From Streptomyces neyagawaensis (GTDB lineage Bacteria > Actinomycetota > Actinomycetes > Streptomycetales > Streptomycetaceae), in NCBI RefSeq assembly GCF_023516595.1, contig NZ_JAMGBG010000078.1:62001-126000 (forward strand): 64,000 bases of DNA, read 5' to 3'. How positions within the stretch are numbered: the stretch's first letter is position 1; the number at the start of each line of letters is the position of its first letter. Shown here piece after piece: positions 51,792 through 61,616 of this stretch. The translations under genes were made by a program, and so were the position numbers. The notes beneath the pieces are model-generated. The model had not been told where the DNA came from. It did not search any database and saw only the letters and a program-made list of their open reading frames with translations.

Positions 51792-52916
51792 TCAGCGGCC
51801 CTGCTCGTAGCGCCGCAACTGCTCCGCGGTGATCATCGTGGTGTCGAAGAGACTCGTCTCGTCGAGCGCGTTCGCCGGGGGCTGCGCGTACCCCTGGTGA
51901 CCCTGCTGGTCCTGGTGCTGCTGATCCAGCTGCTGCTGGTCCAGGTGCTGCTGGTCCAGGTGCTGCTGGTTCGGGTCGTACGAGGGCTGCTGCGGGTAGC
52001 CCACGGCGTACGGGTCGGCCTGCTGGTACCCGTAGGGGTCCGCCGCCTGCTGGGGCTGGGCGTACTGCTGCTGGTAGCCGCCGTACTGGTCCTGGTGGTA
52101 GGCCGTCGCCCCGTAGGCGTCCTGCTGCGGGGCGTAGGGCGACTGCTCCGGGACCTCACGGGACCGGTCGGCCGGGTTCTGGGAGAAGGCGGCCAGCTCG
52201 GCCAGGTAGTCGGCGTCGCTGGTGGGCCTCGGGGAGGTGCCGTCGTCGTTCAGGGCGAGGGCGCCGAGGTCGTCGGTGGCGATCCGGCCGTGGAGCTTCT
52301 GGCGGCCGCGGCCGACGGCCTCCAGGGTCTTGGCGAGGACGGCCTCGAAGGCGCCGAGCTTGGCGTCCACGTAGGCGTCCGCGTCGCGGCGGAGGGTCTC
52401 GGGGTCGTGGCTGCGCTCGGGGGCGTCCTCGTCCTCGTAGCCCTGCTCGTCCAGGCCGGGGCCGGTGCCGAGGAGCTTCTCGCGGCCGCGGCCGACCGAG
52501 CCGAGGGTCTTGGTGAGGACGACCTCGAAGTTGGCGAGCTTGGAGTCGACGTAGTCGTCGGCCTCGGCGCGGATGTCCTCGGCCTCCTGGCGGGCCTCGG
52601 TGAGGATGCGGTCGGCCTCGTTCTGGGAGCGGCGGGCGACCTCGGTGTCGGAGATCAGGGAGCCGCGCTCGGCGTGGGCCGACTCGATGATCCGCTCGGC
52701 CTCCTGGCGGGCCCGCTCGACCATGTGGTCGCGGTCCCCGATCAACTCCTGGGCCTGGGCGAGGGAGTCGGGCAGGGCCGCGCGCAGCTCATCGAGCAGC
52801 GAGAGCAGTTCGGCGCGGTTGACCACGCATGAGGCCGACATGGGCATGGATCGGGCGCCGGAGACCACCGAGACGATCTCGTCGAGCTTCTTCTGCACGT
52901 CCACCGTGTGGTCCAC
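51792..52916 (-). CDS. DivIVA-like coiled-coil cell-division/polarity protein
   Basis: About 374 aa, annotated in streptomycetes as cell-division initiation or ATP-synthase-B-like protein. Long helical repeats include ERARQEAERIIESAHAERGS and NEADRILTEARQEAEDIRAE; two similar modules repeat YVDSKLANFEVVLTKTLGSV and YVDAKLGAFEAVLAKTLEAV. The last 110 residues are Gln/Tyr/Pro-rich with LDQQH repeats. No ATG is near; GTG 52916 and GTG 52904 are both possible. It is first of the yceD-rpmF-rnc run. Function is inferred only from coiled-coil character. Confidence 0.82.
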   Translation of the reverse strand: MDHTVDVQKKLDEIVSVVSGARSMPMSASCVVNRAELLSLLDELRAALPDSLAQAQELIGDRDHMVERARQEAERIIESAHAERGSLISDTEVARRSQNEADRILTEARQEAEDIRAEADDYVDSKLANFEVVLTKTLGSVGRGREKLLGTGPGLDEQGYEDEDAPERSHDPETLRRDADAYVDAKLGAFEAVLAKTLEAVGRGRQKLHGRIATDDLGALALNDDGTSPRPTSDADYLAELAAFSQNPADRSREVPEQSPYAPQQDAYGATAYHQDQYGGYQQQYAQPQQAADPYGYQQADPYAVGYPQQPSYDPNQQHLDQQHLDQQQLDQQHQDQQGHQGYAQPPANALDETSLFDTTMITAEQLRRYEQGR

Positions 52917-53067
52917 CGTGTGCTCGCCACTCTCTACAGCTGTGTTGGAGACGGTCGGATCGACTGTACGGCCAGTGGAGGACCACCGGACACCGGGTGG
53001 CGCGGACACCGGGTGGCGCGACCGGTCCCGCGCGGGCCCCGCGACAGGGCCCCCGCGGCAAGGCGCC

Positions 53068-53577
53068 CTAGTCGCGGCGCAGGCGTTCGGTCAGGGCTTC
53101 GAGGACGACGGGGGGCACCAGGTGGGAGACGTCTCCGCCCCAGGTGGCGACCTCCTTGACCAGGGAGGACGACAAGAAGCTGTAGGTGGGGTTGGTGGGG
53201 ACGAAGAGGGTCTCGATGCCTGAGAGACCGATGTTCATCTGGGCCATCTGCAGCTCGTAGTCGAAGTCGCTGACGGCGCGGAGGCCCTTGACGATGGCGG
53301 GGATGTCGCGCTGCTTGCAGAAGTCGACGAGGAGACCGTGGAAGGCCTCGACCCGTACGTTCGCGTACTCGGCGGTGACCTCGCGGATGAGGTCGATCCG
53401 CTCCTCCACCTCGAACAGGCCCTTCTTCGACTTGTTGATCATCACCGCGACATAGACCTCGTCGTACAGCTTGGAGGCGCGGCCAATGATGTCGAGGTGT
53501 CCATTGGTGATGGGGTCGAACGACCCGGGACAGACGGCGCGGCGCACTTGGGATCCCTCGCTCTCCGGTCCGGTCAT
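53068..53577 (-). CDS. coaD: phosphopantetheine adenylyltransferase
   Basis: Penultimate step of coenzyme A synthesis. 169 aa, standard length, with VCPGSFDPITNGHLDIIGRA holding the nucleotidyltransferase T/HxGH motif (TNGH) and TYSFLSSSLVKEVATWGGDV near the C-terminus. ATG 53577 overlaps the rsmD stop (ATGA), the usual rsmD-coaD pair. Confidence 0.97.
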   Translation of the reverse strand: MTGPESEGSQVRRAVCPGSFDPITNGHLDIIGRASKLYDEVYVAVMINKSKKGLFEVEERIDLIREVTAEYANVRVEAFHGLLVDFCKQRDIPAIVKGLRAVSDFDYELQMAQMNIGLSGIETLFVPTNPTYSFLSSSLVKEVATWGGDVSHLVPPVVLEALTERLRRD

Positions 53578-54161
53578 CGTGCGTCTTCGCACGTAGAGGC
53601 GGCGCGACCGTACCAAAACGTTCCCTCGCCGTAACGACGGGCCCGGAGCGCTTCGAAACCGGTCGGCCAGGCGAAGTCACCGCCTCTGGTGCTGCGCTCC
53701 ACGGTGACGAGCGCTTCCTCAGCGAGCCAGCCTCCCGTACGGAGTGTGAGCAGGATCTCCCGAAGATCGTCGTCCGGGACGGCGTACGGAGGGTCCAGGA
53801 AGACGATGTCGTACGGCTCCTGGGGCGCCGGGCCCTGGATGATCTGTTCCGCTTTGCCCGACCTCACCTCGGCGCCGGGGAGGCCGAGCGCTCTGACGTT
53901 GTCGCGGACCGTCCGGACCGCGCGGGCGTCGGCCTCGACGAGGAGGGTGTGGGCCGCGCCGCGGGAGAGGGCCTCCAGGCCCACGGCTCCGGAGCCGGCG
54001 TAGAGGTCGAGGACGCGTTCGCCGTCGAGGGGGCCGCCGAGGAGGGCCTGCCAGGTGGAGAAGAGGCCCTCGCGTGCGCGATCGGAGGTGGGGCGGGTGC
54101 CGTTCCCTGGCGGGACGGCCAGGCGGCGTCCGCCGGCGGCGCCGGCGATCACGCGGGTCAT
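53574..54161 (-). CDS. rsmD: 16S rRNA (guanine-966-N2)-methyltransferase
   Basis: 195 aa. MTRVIAGAAGGRRLAVPPGN is the typical start, RVLDLYAGSGAVGLEALSRG the AdoMet motif, and VFLDPPYAVPDD the catalytic DPPY. It sits between recG and coaD and is translationally coupled to coaD. Confidence 0.96.
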   Translation of the reverse strand: MTRVIAGAAGGRRLAVPPGNGTRPTSDRAREGLFSTWQALLGGPLDGERVLDLYAGSGAVGLEALSRGAAHTLLVEADARAVRTVRDNVRALGLPGAEVRSGKAEQIIQGPAPQEPYDIVFLDPPYAVPDDDLREILLTLRTGGWLAEEALVTVERSTRGGDFAWPTGFEALRARRYGEGTFWYGRAASTCEDAR

Positions 54162-54315
54162 CTTGGGTCCTTGGAGGAGGGGGCGGCTACGACTCCAGTC
54201 TGTCAGGCCGGGAGGCAGGGGCGCCTGCCCTCGGTGTGGGGTGAGGGTGAGGCCACAGCTGCAACCGGCCCTGCCCTGCGGCCCTGTCGTCAGCCTCGCC
54301 CGTGCGGCCCTCCCC

Positions 54316-56529
54316 TCAGCCCTTCTCCAGGTACTGCTCCCTCTCCTCGTCCAGGAGGGCGTCCAGGGCCGTTCTCAGGCCCGGGAAGGACTCCAGGTCC
54401 GGGTCGGCGGCCACCACCGACGCCGCCTCCTCCCTCGCCTCCGCGATGATCTCCTCGTCGTCGATGACGGTGAGCATGCGCAGGCTGGTGCGGGCGCCGG
54501 ACTGGGCCTGGCCGAGCACGTCGCCCTCGCGGCGCTGTTCGAGGTCGATACGGGAGAGCTCGAAGCCGTCGAGGGTGGAGGCGACGGCACCCAGGCGCTG
54601 GCGGGCGGGGCTGGCCTCGGGCATCTCCGTGACGAGGAGGCAGAGGCCGGGGGCGGAACCCCGGCCGACGCGGCCACGGAGCTGGTGGAGCTGGGAGACG
54701 CCGAAGCGGTCGGCGTCCATGATGACCATCGCCGTGGCGTTCGGGACGTTGACGCCGACCTCGATGACCGTGGTCGCCACCAGGACCTTGGTCTCACCGG
54801 CGGCGAAGCGGCGCATGACCGCGTCCTTGTCGTCCGGGTGCATACGGCCGTGCAGGACCTCGACCTGGAGGTCGCGCAGAGGGCCCTGGGTGAGCTGGTC
54901 GGCGATGTCGAGGACGGCGAGCGGCGGACGCTTCTCGGCCTCGTCCTCCGGGGACTTCTTGCTCTTCCCCGTGCCCGTGTGTTCGTCGATGTCGTCGCCG
55001 ATGCGGGGGCAGACGACATACGCCTGGTGGCCGTTCTCCACCTCCTCGCGGACCCGCTCCCAGGCGCGGGCGAGGAAGTGCGGCTTGTCGGCGGCGGGGA
55101 CGACATGGCTGGCGATCGGCGAGCGGCCCGCGGGCAGTTGGTCGAGGACCGAGGTCTCCAGGTCACCGAAGACGGTCATGGCGACCGTGCGCGGGATGGG
55201 GGTGGCCGTCATGACGAGGAGGTGCGGCGGCTGCTTGCCCTTGCCCCGCAGGGCGTCGCGCTGCTCCACGCCGAAGCGGTGCTGTTCGTCGACGACGACC
55301 AGGCCCAGGTCGTGGAACTGCACCTTGTCCTCGATCAGTGCATGGGTGCCGATGACGATGCCGGCCTCGCCGGTGACCAGGTCGAGGAGCGCCTGACGGC
55401 GGGCCGCCGCGCCCATCGAGCCGGTGAGCAGCACCACCTTGGTGGCGTGCTCGGCGCCGCCCAGCATGCCGCCCTCCGCGAGCTCGCCCATCATCTCCGT
55501 GACCGACCGGTGGTGCTGCTGGGCGAGCACCTCGGTCGGCGCGAGCATGGCCGCCTGCCCACCGGCGTCCACCACGGCGAGCATGGCGCGCAGGGCCACC
55601 ATTGTCTTCCCGGAACCCACCTCTCCCTGGAGCAGGCGGTGCATCGGGTGTTCCTTGGCGAGGTCGTCGAAGATCTCCTTGGAGACCTTCTGCTGGCCCT
55701 CGGTGAGGGTGAACGGGAGGCGTGCGTCGAAGGCGGTGAGGAGGCCGTCCGGGGTGGGGCGGCGGGCCACGGCGGGGAGTTGGGCGTCGGTGTGCCGACG
55801 GCGGGCGAGGGCGACCTGGAGGACGAAGGCCTCGTCCCACTTGAGACGGTCCCGGGCGCCCTCGATGTCCGCCTTGGTGTGGGGGCGGTGGATCTTCAGC
55901 AGGGCCTCGGGGAGGGGGACCAGGCCCCGGCCCGCGCGCAGGGCGTCGGGGAGCGGGTCCACGGCTTCCTGGGCGCTCGGCAGAACCGTCTGCACCGCCT
56001 TGGCGATCTTCCAGGACTCCAGCTTGGCGGTGGCCGGGTAGATCGGGATGAGGGCGCCGGCCCAGCTGTCGACCGTCTCCGACACGTCTTCGCCGCGCAG
56101 CAGTTCGTACGCGGGGTGGGCCAGCTGGAGGCGGCGGTTGAAGACGGAGACCTTGCCGGCGAAGAGGGCACGGGTGCCGGGGAGGAGCTCCTTGTGGGGT
56201 TTGTGCACGCCGTTGCCGAAGAAGACCAGCTGGAGGCGGCCGCTGCCGTCGGTGATGGTGACTTCGAGGCGCTGGCCCTTGCCCCGGGGGGCCTTGGCGG
56301 AGGCGAAGGTGTGCAGGCGGGCGTCGGCGACCTGGGCGACCACCGTGACGTGCTCGTCCATGGGCAGGTCGGCGAGGTGGGTGAGCTGCCCGCGCTCCTC
56401 GTACCTGCGGGGATAGTGGTGCAGCAGGTCTCCGACGGTGTGCAGGCCGAGGTGCTCGGCCATCACCTTCGCGGTGGCGGCGCCGAGCGTGTTCTTGAGC
56501 GGTTCTTCGAGCGCGGGCACGAGATCCAT
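54316..56529 (-). CDS. recG: ATP-dependent DNA helicase RecG
   Basis: Branch-migration helicase that remodels stalled forks and Holliday junctions. 737 aa: an N-terminal wedge/OB domain (GDLLHHYPRRYEERGQLTHL), Walker A QGEVGSGKTMVALRAMLAVV, DEQHRFGVEQRDALR, TATPIPRTVAM, and the C-terminal QLHQLRGRVGRGSAPG. ATG 56529 matches the MDLVPALEEPL start expected for the family. It is divergent from the HSP90-like gene. Confidence 0.97.
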   Translation of the reverse strand: MDLVPALEEPLKNTLGAATAKVMAEHLGLHTVGDLLHHYPRRYEERGQLTHLADLPMDEHVTVVAQVADARLHTFASAKAPRGKGQRLEVTITDGSGRLQLVFFGNGVHKPHKELLPGTRALFAGKVSVFNRRLQLAHPAYELLRGEDVSETVDSWAGALIPIYPATAKLESWKIAKAVQTVLPSAQEAVDPLPDALRAGRGLVPLPEALLKIHRPHTKADIEGARDRLKWDEAFVLQVALARRRHTDAQLPAVARRPTPDGLLTAFDARLPFTLTEGQQKVSKEIFDDLAKEHPMHRLLQGEVGSGKTMVALRAMLAVVDAGGQAAMLAPTEVLAQQHHRSVTEMMGELAEGGMLGGAEHATKVVLLTGSMGAAARRQALLDLVTGEAGIVIGTHALIEDKVQFHDLGLVVVDEQHRFGVEQRDALRGKGKQPPHLLVMTATPIPRTVAMTVFGDLETSVLDQLPAGRSPIASHVVPAADKPHFLARAWERVREEVENGHQAYVVCPRIGDDIDEHTGTGKSKKSPEDEAEKRPPLAVLDIADQLTQGPLRDLQVEVLHGRMHPDDKDAVMRRFAAGETKVLVATTVIEVGVNVPNATAMVIMDADRFGVSQLHQLRGRVGRGSAPGLCLLVTEMPEASPARQRLGAVASTLDGFELSRIDLEQRREGDVLGQAQSGARTSLRMLTVIDDEEIIAEAREEAASVVAADPDLESFPGLRTALDALLDEEREQYLEKG

Positions 56530-56575
56530 TGCACACCACGGCACTGACAATCCCGTATACGTCCTTGAAATCCGC

Positions 56576-56604
56576 TGGTCAGGCGGGTCGTTCGCGCCTA
56601 GGAT
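56576..56604 (+). promoter_or_regulatory. promoter of the HSP90-TPR pair
   Basis: TGGTCA, a 17-bp spacer and TAGGAT form a plausible housekeeping promoter about 115 bp upstream of the HSP90-like start. No HrcA (CIRCE) or HspR inverted repeat was seen in the interval. Confidence 0.5.
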
Positions 56605-56720
56605 GGCGCACTCCCGGGCCTCTAGCGAAGGCCCCTGCCGCCTCCCGTCCGCGGTCGCCGTCACGTGGGACCGCCCTACCCCGCGCCGTCGCCCGACCCC
56701 ACCCCACCGGCGCTGCGACG

Positions 56721-58574
56721 ATGGACTCAATGACCTCACAGTCATCCCAGGCATCCCAGACTCCACAGTCACCTCACACGTTCCAGGTCGATTTGCGTGG
56801 CCTGGTGGATCTGCTCTCGCACCACCTCTATTCCAGTCCGAAGGTCTACCTGCGCGAGCTGCTGCAGAACGCGGTGGACGCGATCACCGCGCGGCGGGCC
56901 GAGGAGCCCGACGCGCCCGCCCGGGTGCGGCTGTTCGCCGAGGGCGCCGCGCTGCGGGTGGAGGACTCCGGCGTGGGACTCACCGAGTCCGACGTGCACA
57001 GTCTCCTCGCGACGATCGGCCGCAGCTCCAAGCGGGCCGACGGGCTGCAGGAGGTCCGCTCGGACTTCCTCGGGCAGTTCGGCATCGGGTTGCTGGCGTG
57101 CTTCGTGGTCGCCGAGCGCATCCGGGTCGTCAGCCGCAGCGCCCGCACGCCCGACGCGGCGCCCGTGGAGTGGACGGCGACCGACGACGGCTCGTACACG
57201 GTGCGGACGCTGCCGGACGAGGCGCGCCCCGAGCCGGGGACGACCGTGCATCTGGTCGCGCGGCCGGGCGCGGCGGAATGGCTCTCGCACGCGCGCGTGC
57301 TGTCGCTGGCGCGGGACTTCGGCTCGCTGCTGCCGTACGACGTCCGGGTCGGCGAGGAGGCCGTCACGGATCTGCCGGCGCCCTGGGACCGCCCGTACCC
57401 CTCCCCCGCCACCCGGCGGGTGGCCCTCGCGCGGCACTGCCACGACCTGTTCGGGTTCACCCCGTTGGACGCGATCGAGCTGGACGTGCCGCTGGCCGGG
57501 GTGCGGGGCGTGGCGTACGTGCTGCCGTCCGCGGTCAGCCCGGCGCAGCGGGTGGGCCACCGGGTGCATCTGAAGGGCATGCTGCTCACGGAGCGGGCCG
57601 AACAGCTGCTGCCGGAGTGGGCGTTCTTCGTGCGCTGTGTGCTCGACACGGACAGTCTGCGGCCCACGGCGTCCCGCGAGTCGCTGTACGAGGACGAGAC
57701 CCTCGCGGCCGTCCGGGAGGCGCTGGGCGAGCGGATCCGCGGGTGGCTGACCGGTCTCGCCGCGGGTGATCCGGAGCGGCTCGCGGCCTTCCTGTCGGTG
57801 CACTACCTGGGGGTGAAGTCCCTGGCGCGGCACGACAAGGAGATGCTGCGCACGATGCTGCCGTGGCTGCCCTTCGAGACGACCGACGGACGGCTGTCCC
57901 TGGAGGAGTTCGCGCAGCGGCACCCGGTGGTGCACTTCACGCGGACGGTGGAGGAGTACCGCCAGGTCGCGCCGATCGCCTCCGCGCAGGGCGTCGGGGT
58001 GATCAACGGCGGTTACACGTACGACAGCGAGCTGGTCGAGGCGCTGCCGTCGGTGCGCCCGGGCACGATGGTCGCCGAGTTGGACGCCGACACGGTGACC
58101 GCTCATCTGGACGCGCCCGACCCGGACGAGGAGCTGGCGCTGGCGGGCTTCCTGTCGGCCGCGCGGGCGAAGCTCGACCCCCTGGGCTGCGATGTCGTTC
58201 TGCGGGCGTTCCATCCGCTGTCGGTGCCCGCGCTGCACCTGGACGACCGTTCCTCCCGGCACGAGCAGGCCCGCGCGGAGGCCGAGGAGCAGGCCGACGA
58301 CCTGTGGGCGGGCATCCTCGGCTCGCTGCGCGGCACTGCCCCGCGCGCACGGCTGGTGCTGAACCACCTCAACCCGCTCATCCGGCGGATCGGTGCCCTG
58401 CGCGATCCCGAGCTGATCGGGACCGCCACCGAGTCGCTGTACGGGCAGGCCCTGCTGATGGCGCAGCGACCGCTCAGGCCGGCGGACTCGGCGCTCCTGA
58501 ACCGTGCCTTCATAGGCCTCCTGGAGTGGGCCACGCACAGCGAGACCGGGCCCGGGGAGGGCGGCCGACCGTGA
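56721..58574 (+). CDS. HSP90 family (HtpG-like) ATPase
   Basis: 617 aa, GHKL-fold chaperone relative. The ATP-binding motifs are present: LRELLQNAVDAITAR (Asn of box I), LRVEDSGVGLTESDV (Asp-x-Gly-x-Gly) and FLGQFGIGLLACFVVAERIR. The middle domain continues with LKGMLLTERAEQLLPEWAFF and LRPTASRESLYED, all typical of HtpG. It ends without an MEEVD tail. A short Ser/Gln/Thr-rich leader precedes the domain; ATG 56730 is an alternative start. It is coupled to the following TPR gene. It is not a close match to canonical HtpG and may be a specialised paralogue. Confidence 0.88.
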   Translation: MDSMTSQSSQASQTPQSPHTFQVDLRGLVDLLSHHLYSSPKVYLRELLQNAVDAITARRAEEPDAPARVRLFAEGAALRVEDSGVGLTESDVHSLLATIGRSSKRADGLQEVRSDFLGQFGIGLLACFVVAERIRVVSRSARTPDAAPVEWTATDDGSYTVRTLPDEARPEPGTTVHLVARPGAAEWLSHARVLSLARDFGSLLPYDVRVGEEAVTDLPAPWDRPYPSPATRRVALARHCHDLFGFTPLDAIELDVPLAGVRGVAYVLPSAVSPAQRVGHRVHLKGMLLTERAEQLLPEWAFFVRCVLDTDSLRPTASRESLYEDETLAAVREALGERIRGWLTGLAAGDPERLAAFLSVHYLGVKSLARHDKEMLRTMLPWLPFETTDGRLSLEEFAQRHPVVHFTRTVEEYRQVAPIASAQGVGVINGGYTYDSELVEALPSVRPGTMVAELDADTVTAHLDAPDPDEELALAGFLSAARAKLDPLGCDVVLRAFHPLSVPALHLDDRSSRHEQARAEAEEQADDLWAGILGSLRGTAPRARLVLNHLNPLIRRIGALRDPELIGTATESLYGQALLMAQRPLRPADSALLNRAFIGLLEWATHSETGPGEGGRP

Positions 58575-58582
58575 GGGACGTC

Positions 58583-61561
58583 ATGGACTTCGACGAACTG
58601 CGCCGGGCCATGGCGGAGAACTACGAGCAGCCGGAGGGCCCCGCACGCAACGCGCGCGCGGAGCGGCTGCTCGCCGAGGCCGAGAAGCTGAACATCCCGC
58701 TCGCCGTGATCGAGGCGCTCGGGCATCAGCTGAAGGTCTACAACTACAGCTCCGAGAAGGACAAGATGTTCGTCCCCTTCGCGCGTCTGCTGCGCATGTG
58801 GGACGAGCGGCCCGAGGACTTCGACGAGTACGAGGTCCACTCGCTGCACTGGGTGTTCAAGTGGATGTCGGCCGGCATGCTCAACCAGCCGCATGTGCCG
58901 CTCGCCTCGATCGAGAAGTGGCTCGGCGAGATGGAGCACCGCTACCGGCTCGCCGGGCACTCGGAACGGGCCGTGCGCAGCGCCGAGTTCAGTGTGGCCG
59001 CGCACGTCGGTGACCTGGCGCGGGCCGAGCGGGCGTACGAGGCGTGGCTGGCGGCCGACCGGGACAGCATGGCCGACTGCCACGCGTGCGAGCTGCACGG
59101 CCAGGGTTGGTGGCAGGCGCGGCAGCGGCGGGACGCCGAGGCGCTGCGGCTGTGGGCGCCGGTCCTGGAGGGCGAGTACACCTGCGCCCACGAGCCGCAC
59201 ACCGTTCTGGCGTCCTCCCTGCTGCCGCTGCTGCGGCTGGGCCGCCTGGACGAGGCGCGCGCCCACCATCTGCGCGGTTTCCGGCTGGTGCGGGCCATGG
59301 AGAGCATGCGGGGCGCGTACGCGGACCACGTGGAGTTCTGCGCCCTGACCGGCAACGAGGCGCGCGGTCTTGAGCTGCTCGCCGAGCGTCCGGCGTACTT
59401 CACGGACTCCGGGGACCCGCGCAGCAAAGCGGACTTCACGGCCGTGGTGGCGCTCCTCATGGACCGCCTGGTCAGCCGTGGTCTCGCCGATCAGACGGTC
59501 CCGGGTCCCGCCGGCCGTAGCTGGACCGCCGCCGAACTCGCCTCGCACGCGCGCGTGGAGGCGCTGTCGCTGGCCGCCCGGTTCGACGAGCGCAACGGCA
59601 CGGCGTACGTCAGCACCCATGTCCGGGAGCGCATGGACCAGCCGCCGCTGGTGGACCGGCTGCCGCTGGGCGTGCGGGCGACGCGCACGGTGCCGGCGCC
59701 GCGGCAGCCCCTGGCCGTGGAGCGCGTCGAGGCGGCACCGGCGCCGGACGACCTGCCCGCGCTCCTCGCCGAGGCGCGGCGGCTCTCCGAGTCGCTGCAC
59801 CCGGACTCCGTGGGCGCGTGGGCCGCGGTCGCGCGAGCCGCCGAGGCGGACGGCGCGGAACTGAACGCCCATGACCGGGCGGAGATCGTCGACCACCGGG
59901 CGATCGGCCTCGGGCCCGAGGGGCGCACCCTGTTCGAGCACGCGGCCGAGCTGTACGAGGAGGCCGGTGACCCTGGGGAGGCGCTCGCGGCACGCGCGCG
60001 TGGAGCGACGGTCCACGCTCTGAACGGGCACACCGAGGAAGCGCTGGAGCTGCTGTCCGAGCCGTACGAGAAGGTCCTCGCGCTCCACGCGGGCGGCGCC
60101 ACCGGGCTGCGGCAGACGGCGTCCGTGCTGGTGGGGCGGGCCCGGATACTGATGCAGCGGCTGGAGGAGGCGGACCCGGGCGAGAGCGCGGTGCCCGCCG
60201 CCGAGGCCGCCGTGCGGGAGCTCGCGGAGTTCGTCGAGCCGCACCGCGAGCAGGACGTGCGGCTGGCCTCGCGGGCCGCGGAGGCGAGGGCCATGCTCGG
60301 GGAGCTGGCCGAGCGCGGCGGGGACGCGGAAACGGCCGCCGCGCTGTTCGAGGAGGCCGCGGAGCGGTATGTGACGGCCGGGGCGCCCTGGTTCGCGGTG
60401 CAGTACGAGGCGCGGCTGGCCGGACTCGCGCAGCAGCTCGGGGACCTGGAGCGGGCCGAGCAGGCGGCCCGCGCGGCGCTGGAGCACGGCGGTACGGATC
60501 TGGAGCCGATGGGCCACGCCCAGCTCCACGTCCAGCTGGCCGAGCTCCTCGGTGCCGCCGACCGGGTCGAGCCCGGCGCCGCGCACGCGCTGGAGGCGGC
60601 ACACTGGGCCGACGAGGCCGGTGAGAGCCGGACGCTCGGCTCCTGGGCCCGACATCTGCTCGGCGGGTTCCTGCTGCGGCAGGGGCGGTGGGCGGAGGCC
60701 GCGGAGGTGCTGGAGTCGGCCCTGGTGGACCTGACCGCCGAGATCCACGGGGACGGGGCCGTCGCCCAGACCCTGTGGTGGCTCGGCGACTGCCACACCG
60801 AGATGGGCGAGCACCGCGAGGCGGCCGACCGGTGGCTGCGGGCCGCCGACATCACCCGGCACTGGCCCGAGCAGCGCGACCACGCCGTGCTCGCGCACCT
60901 CGCCGCGGAGGCCCTCGCCCGTGCGGGGCTGCCCGCCGAGGCGGACCGGGCGTACGAGCGCGCGGGCGCCCTCTGGGGAGAGCTCGGCAACGTCCACGGG
61001 TATGTGCGGGCGCTGCGGGCGCGGGCCTGGTACGCGGCGCAGGAGGGTGGGGGGCTGGCCGCCGCCCGGGAGTTGATGGGTGACGCGGTGGCCGGGTGTG
61101 AGGCGGCCCTGTCGGACGTGACCGGTGAGGAGAACCGGCGGCGGATCCACGCGGAGCTCGGCGAGACGTACCGGCAGTTCGGTGACCTGCTTGCCCGGTC
61201 TGTCGCCGAGGACGCCGAACTCGACGCGTATCGGGCGGTGTTCGAGGAGGCGCTCACGCTTGTCGAGCGGGCGGTGGGGGTGTACGGGTCCCTGGGGGCC
61301 GACTTCCTCGACGCGCGGACCGGTGCGGAACTCGCGGCCGGGTGGCTGGAGGCGGACCTTCGGCGGGCGGCCGACGCGGCGGGGCGGGCGCGGAGTGTGC
61401 TGGCCGCGTACGCCGATGCTGGTGGCGGGGGCTTCGACGGCGCCGGCGACAGTGGCTCCGTGGACGGCGGCGCCGGTGGTCACGAGGGTGAGACGGCGGT
61501 TGTGCGTCGCGCGGAGGCGGAGCGGATGCTGGGGCTGGTGGAGGGGCTGGGGGGCGGATAA
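58583..61561 (+). CDS. large TPR-type helical repeat protein coupled to HSP90
   Basis: 992 aa from ATG 58583 with AGGGA upstream; GTG 58571 would overlap the HSP90 stop as GTGA. The whole protein is alpha-solenoid-like: Ala/Glu/Leu-rich helix pairs such as RAERAYEAWLAADRDSMADC, FEHAAELYEEAGDPGEALAA, FEEAAERYVTAGAPWFAVQY and WLRAADITRHWPEQRDHAVL. The N-terminal 280 residues are less repetitive and Trp/His-rich. No enzymatic motif was recognised. Coupling suggests a dedicated client adaptor or co-chaperone for the HSP90-like ATPase. Confidence 0.83.
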   Translation: MDFDELRRAMAENYEQPEGPARNARAERLLAEAEKLNIPLAVIEALGHQLKVYNYSSEKDKMFVPFARLLRMWDERPEDFDEYEVHSLHWVFKWMSAGMLNQPHVPLASIEKWLGEMEHRYRLAGHSERAVRSAEFSVAAHVGDLARAERAYEAWLAADRDSMADCHACELHGQGWWQARQRRDAEALRLWAPVLEGEYTCAHEPHTVLASSLLPLLRLGRLDEARAHHLRGFRLVRAMESMRGAYADHVEFCALTGNEARGLELLAERPAYFTDSGDPRSKADFTAVVALLMDRLVSRGLADQTVPGPAGRSWTAAELASHARVEALSLAARFDERNGTAYVSTHVRERMDQPPLVDRLPLGVRATRTVPAPRQPLAVERVEAAPAPDDLPALLAEARRLSESLHPDSVGAWAAVARAAEADGAELNAHDRAEIVDHRAIGLGPEGRTLFEHAAELYEEAGDPGEALAARARGATVHALNGHTEEALELLSEPYEKVLALHAGGATGLRQTASVLVGRARILMQRLEEADPGESAVPAAEAAVRELAEFVEPHREQDVRLASRAAEARAMLGELAERGGDAETAAALFEEAAERYVTAGAPWFAVQYEARLAGLAQQLGDLERAEQAARAALEHGGTDLEPMGHAQLHVQLAELLGAADRVEPGAAHALEAAHWADEAGESRTLGSWARHLLGGFLLRQGRWAEAAEVLESALVDLTAEIHGDGAVAQTLWWLGDCHTEMGEHREAADRWLRAADITRHWPEQRDHAVLAHLAAEALARAGLPAEADRAYERAGALWGELGNVHGYVRALRARAWYAAQEGGGLAAARELMGDAVAGCEAALSDVTGEENRRRIHAELGETYRQFGDLLARSVAEDAELDAYRAVFEEALTLVERAVGVYGSLGADFLDARTGAELAAGWLEADLRRAADAAGRARSVLAAYADAGGGGFDGAGDSGSVDGGAGGHEGETAVVRRAEAERMLGLVEGLGGG

Positions 61562-61616
61562 GGCTCAGCGGGGTGGGGGCGGGCCTCGAGGGTCTCCCCC
61601 GCCGCCCCTACCCGTC

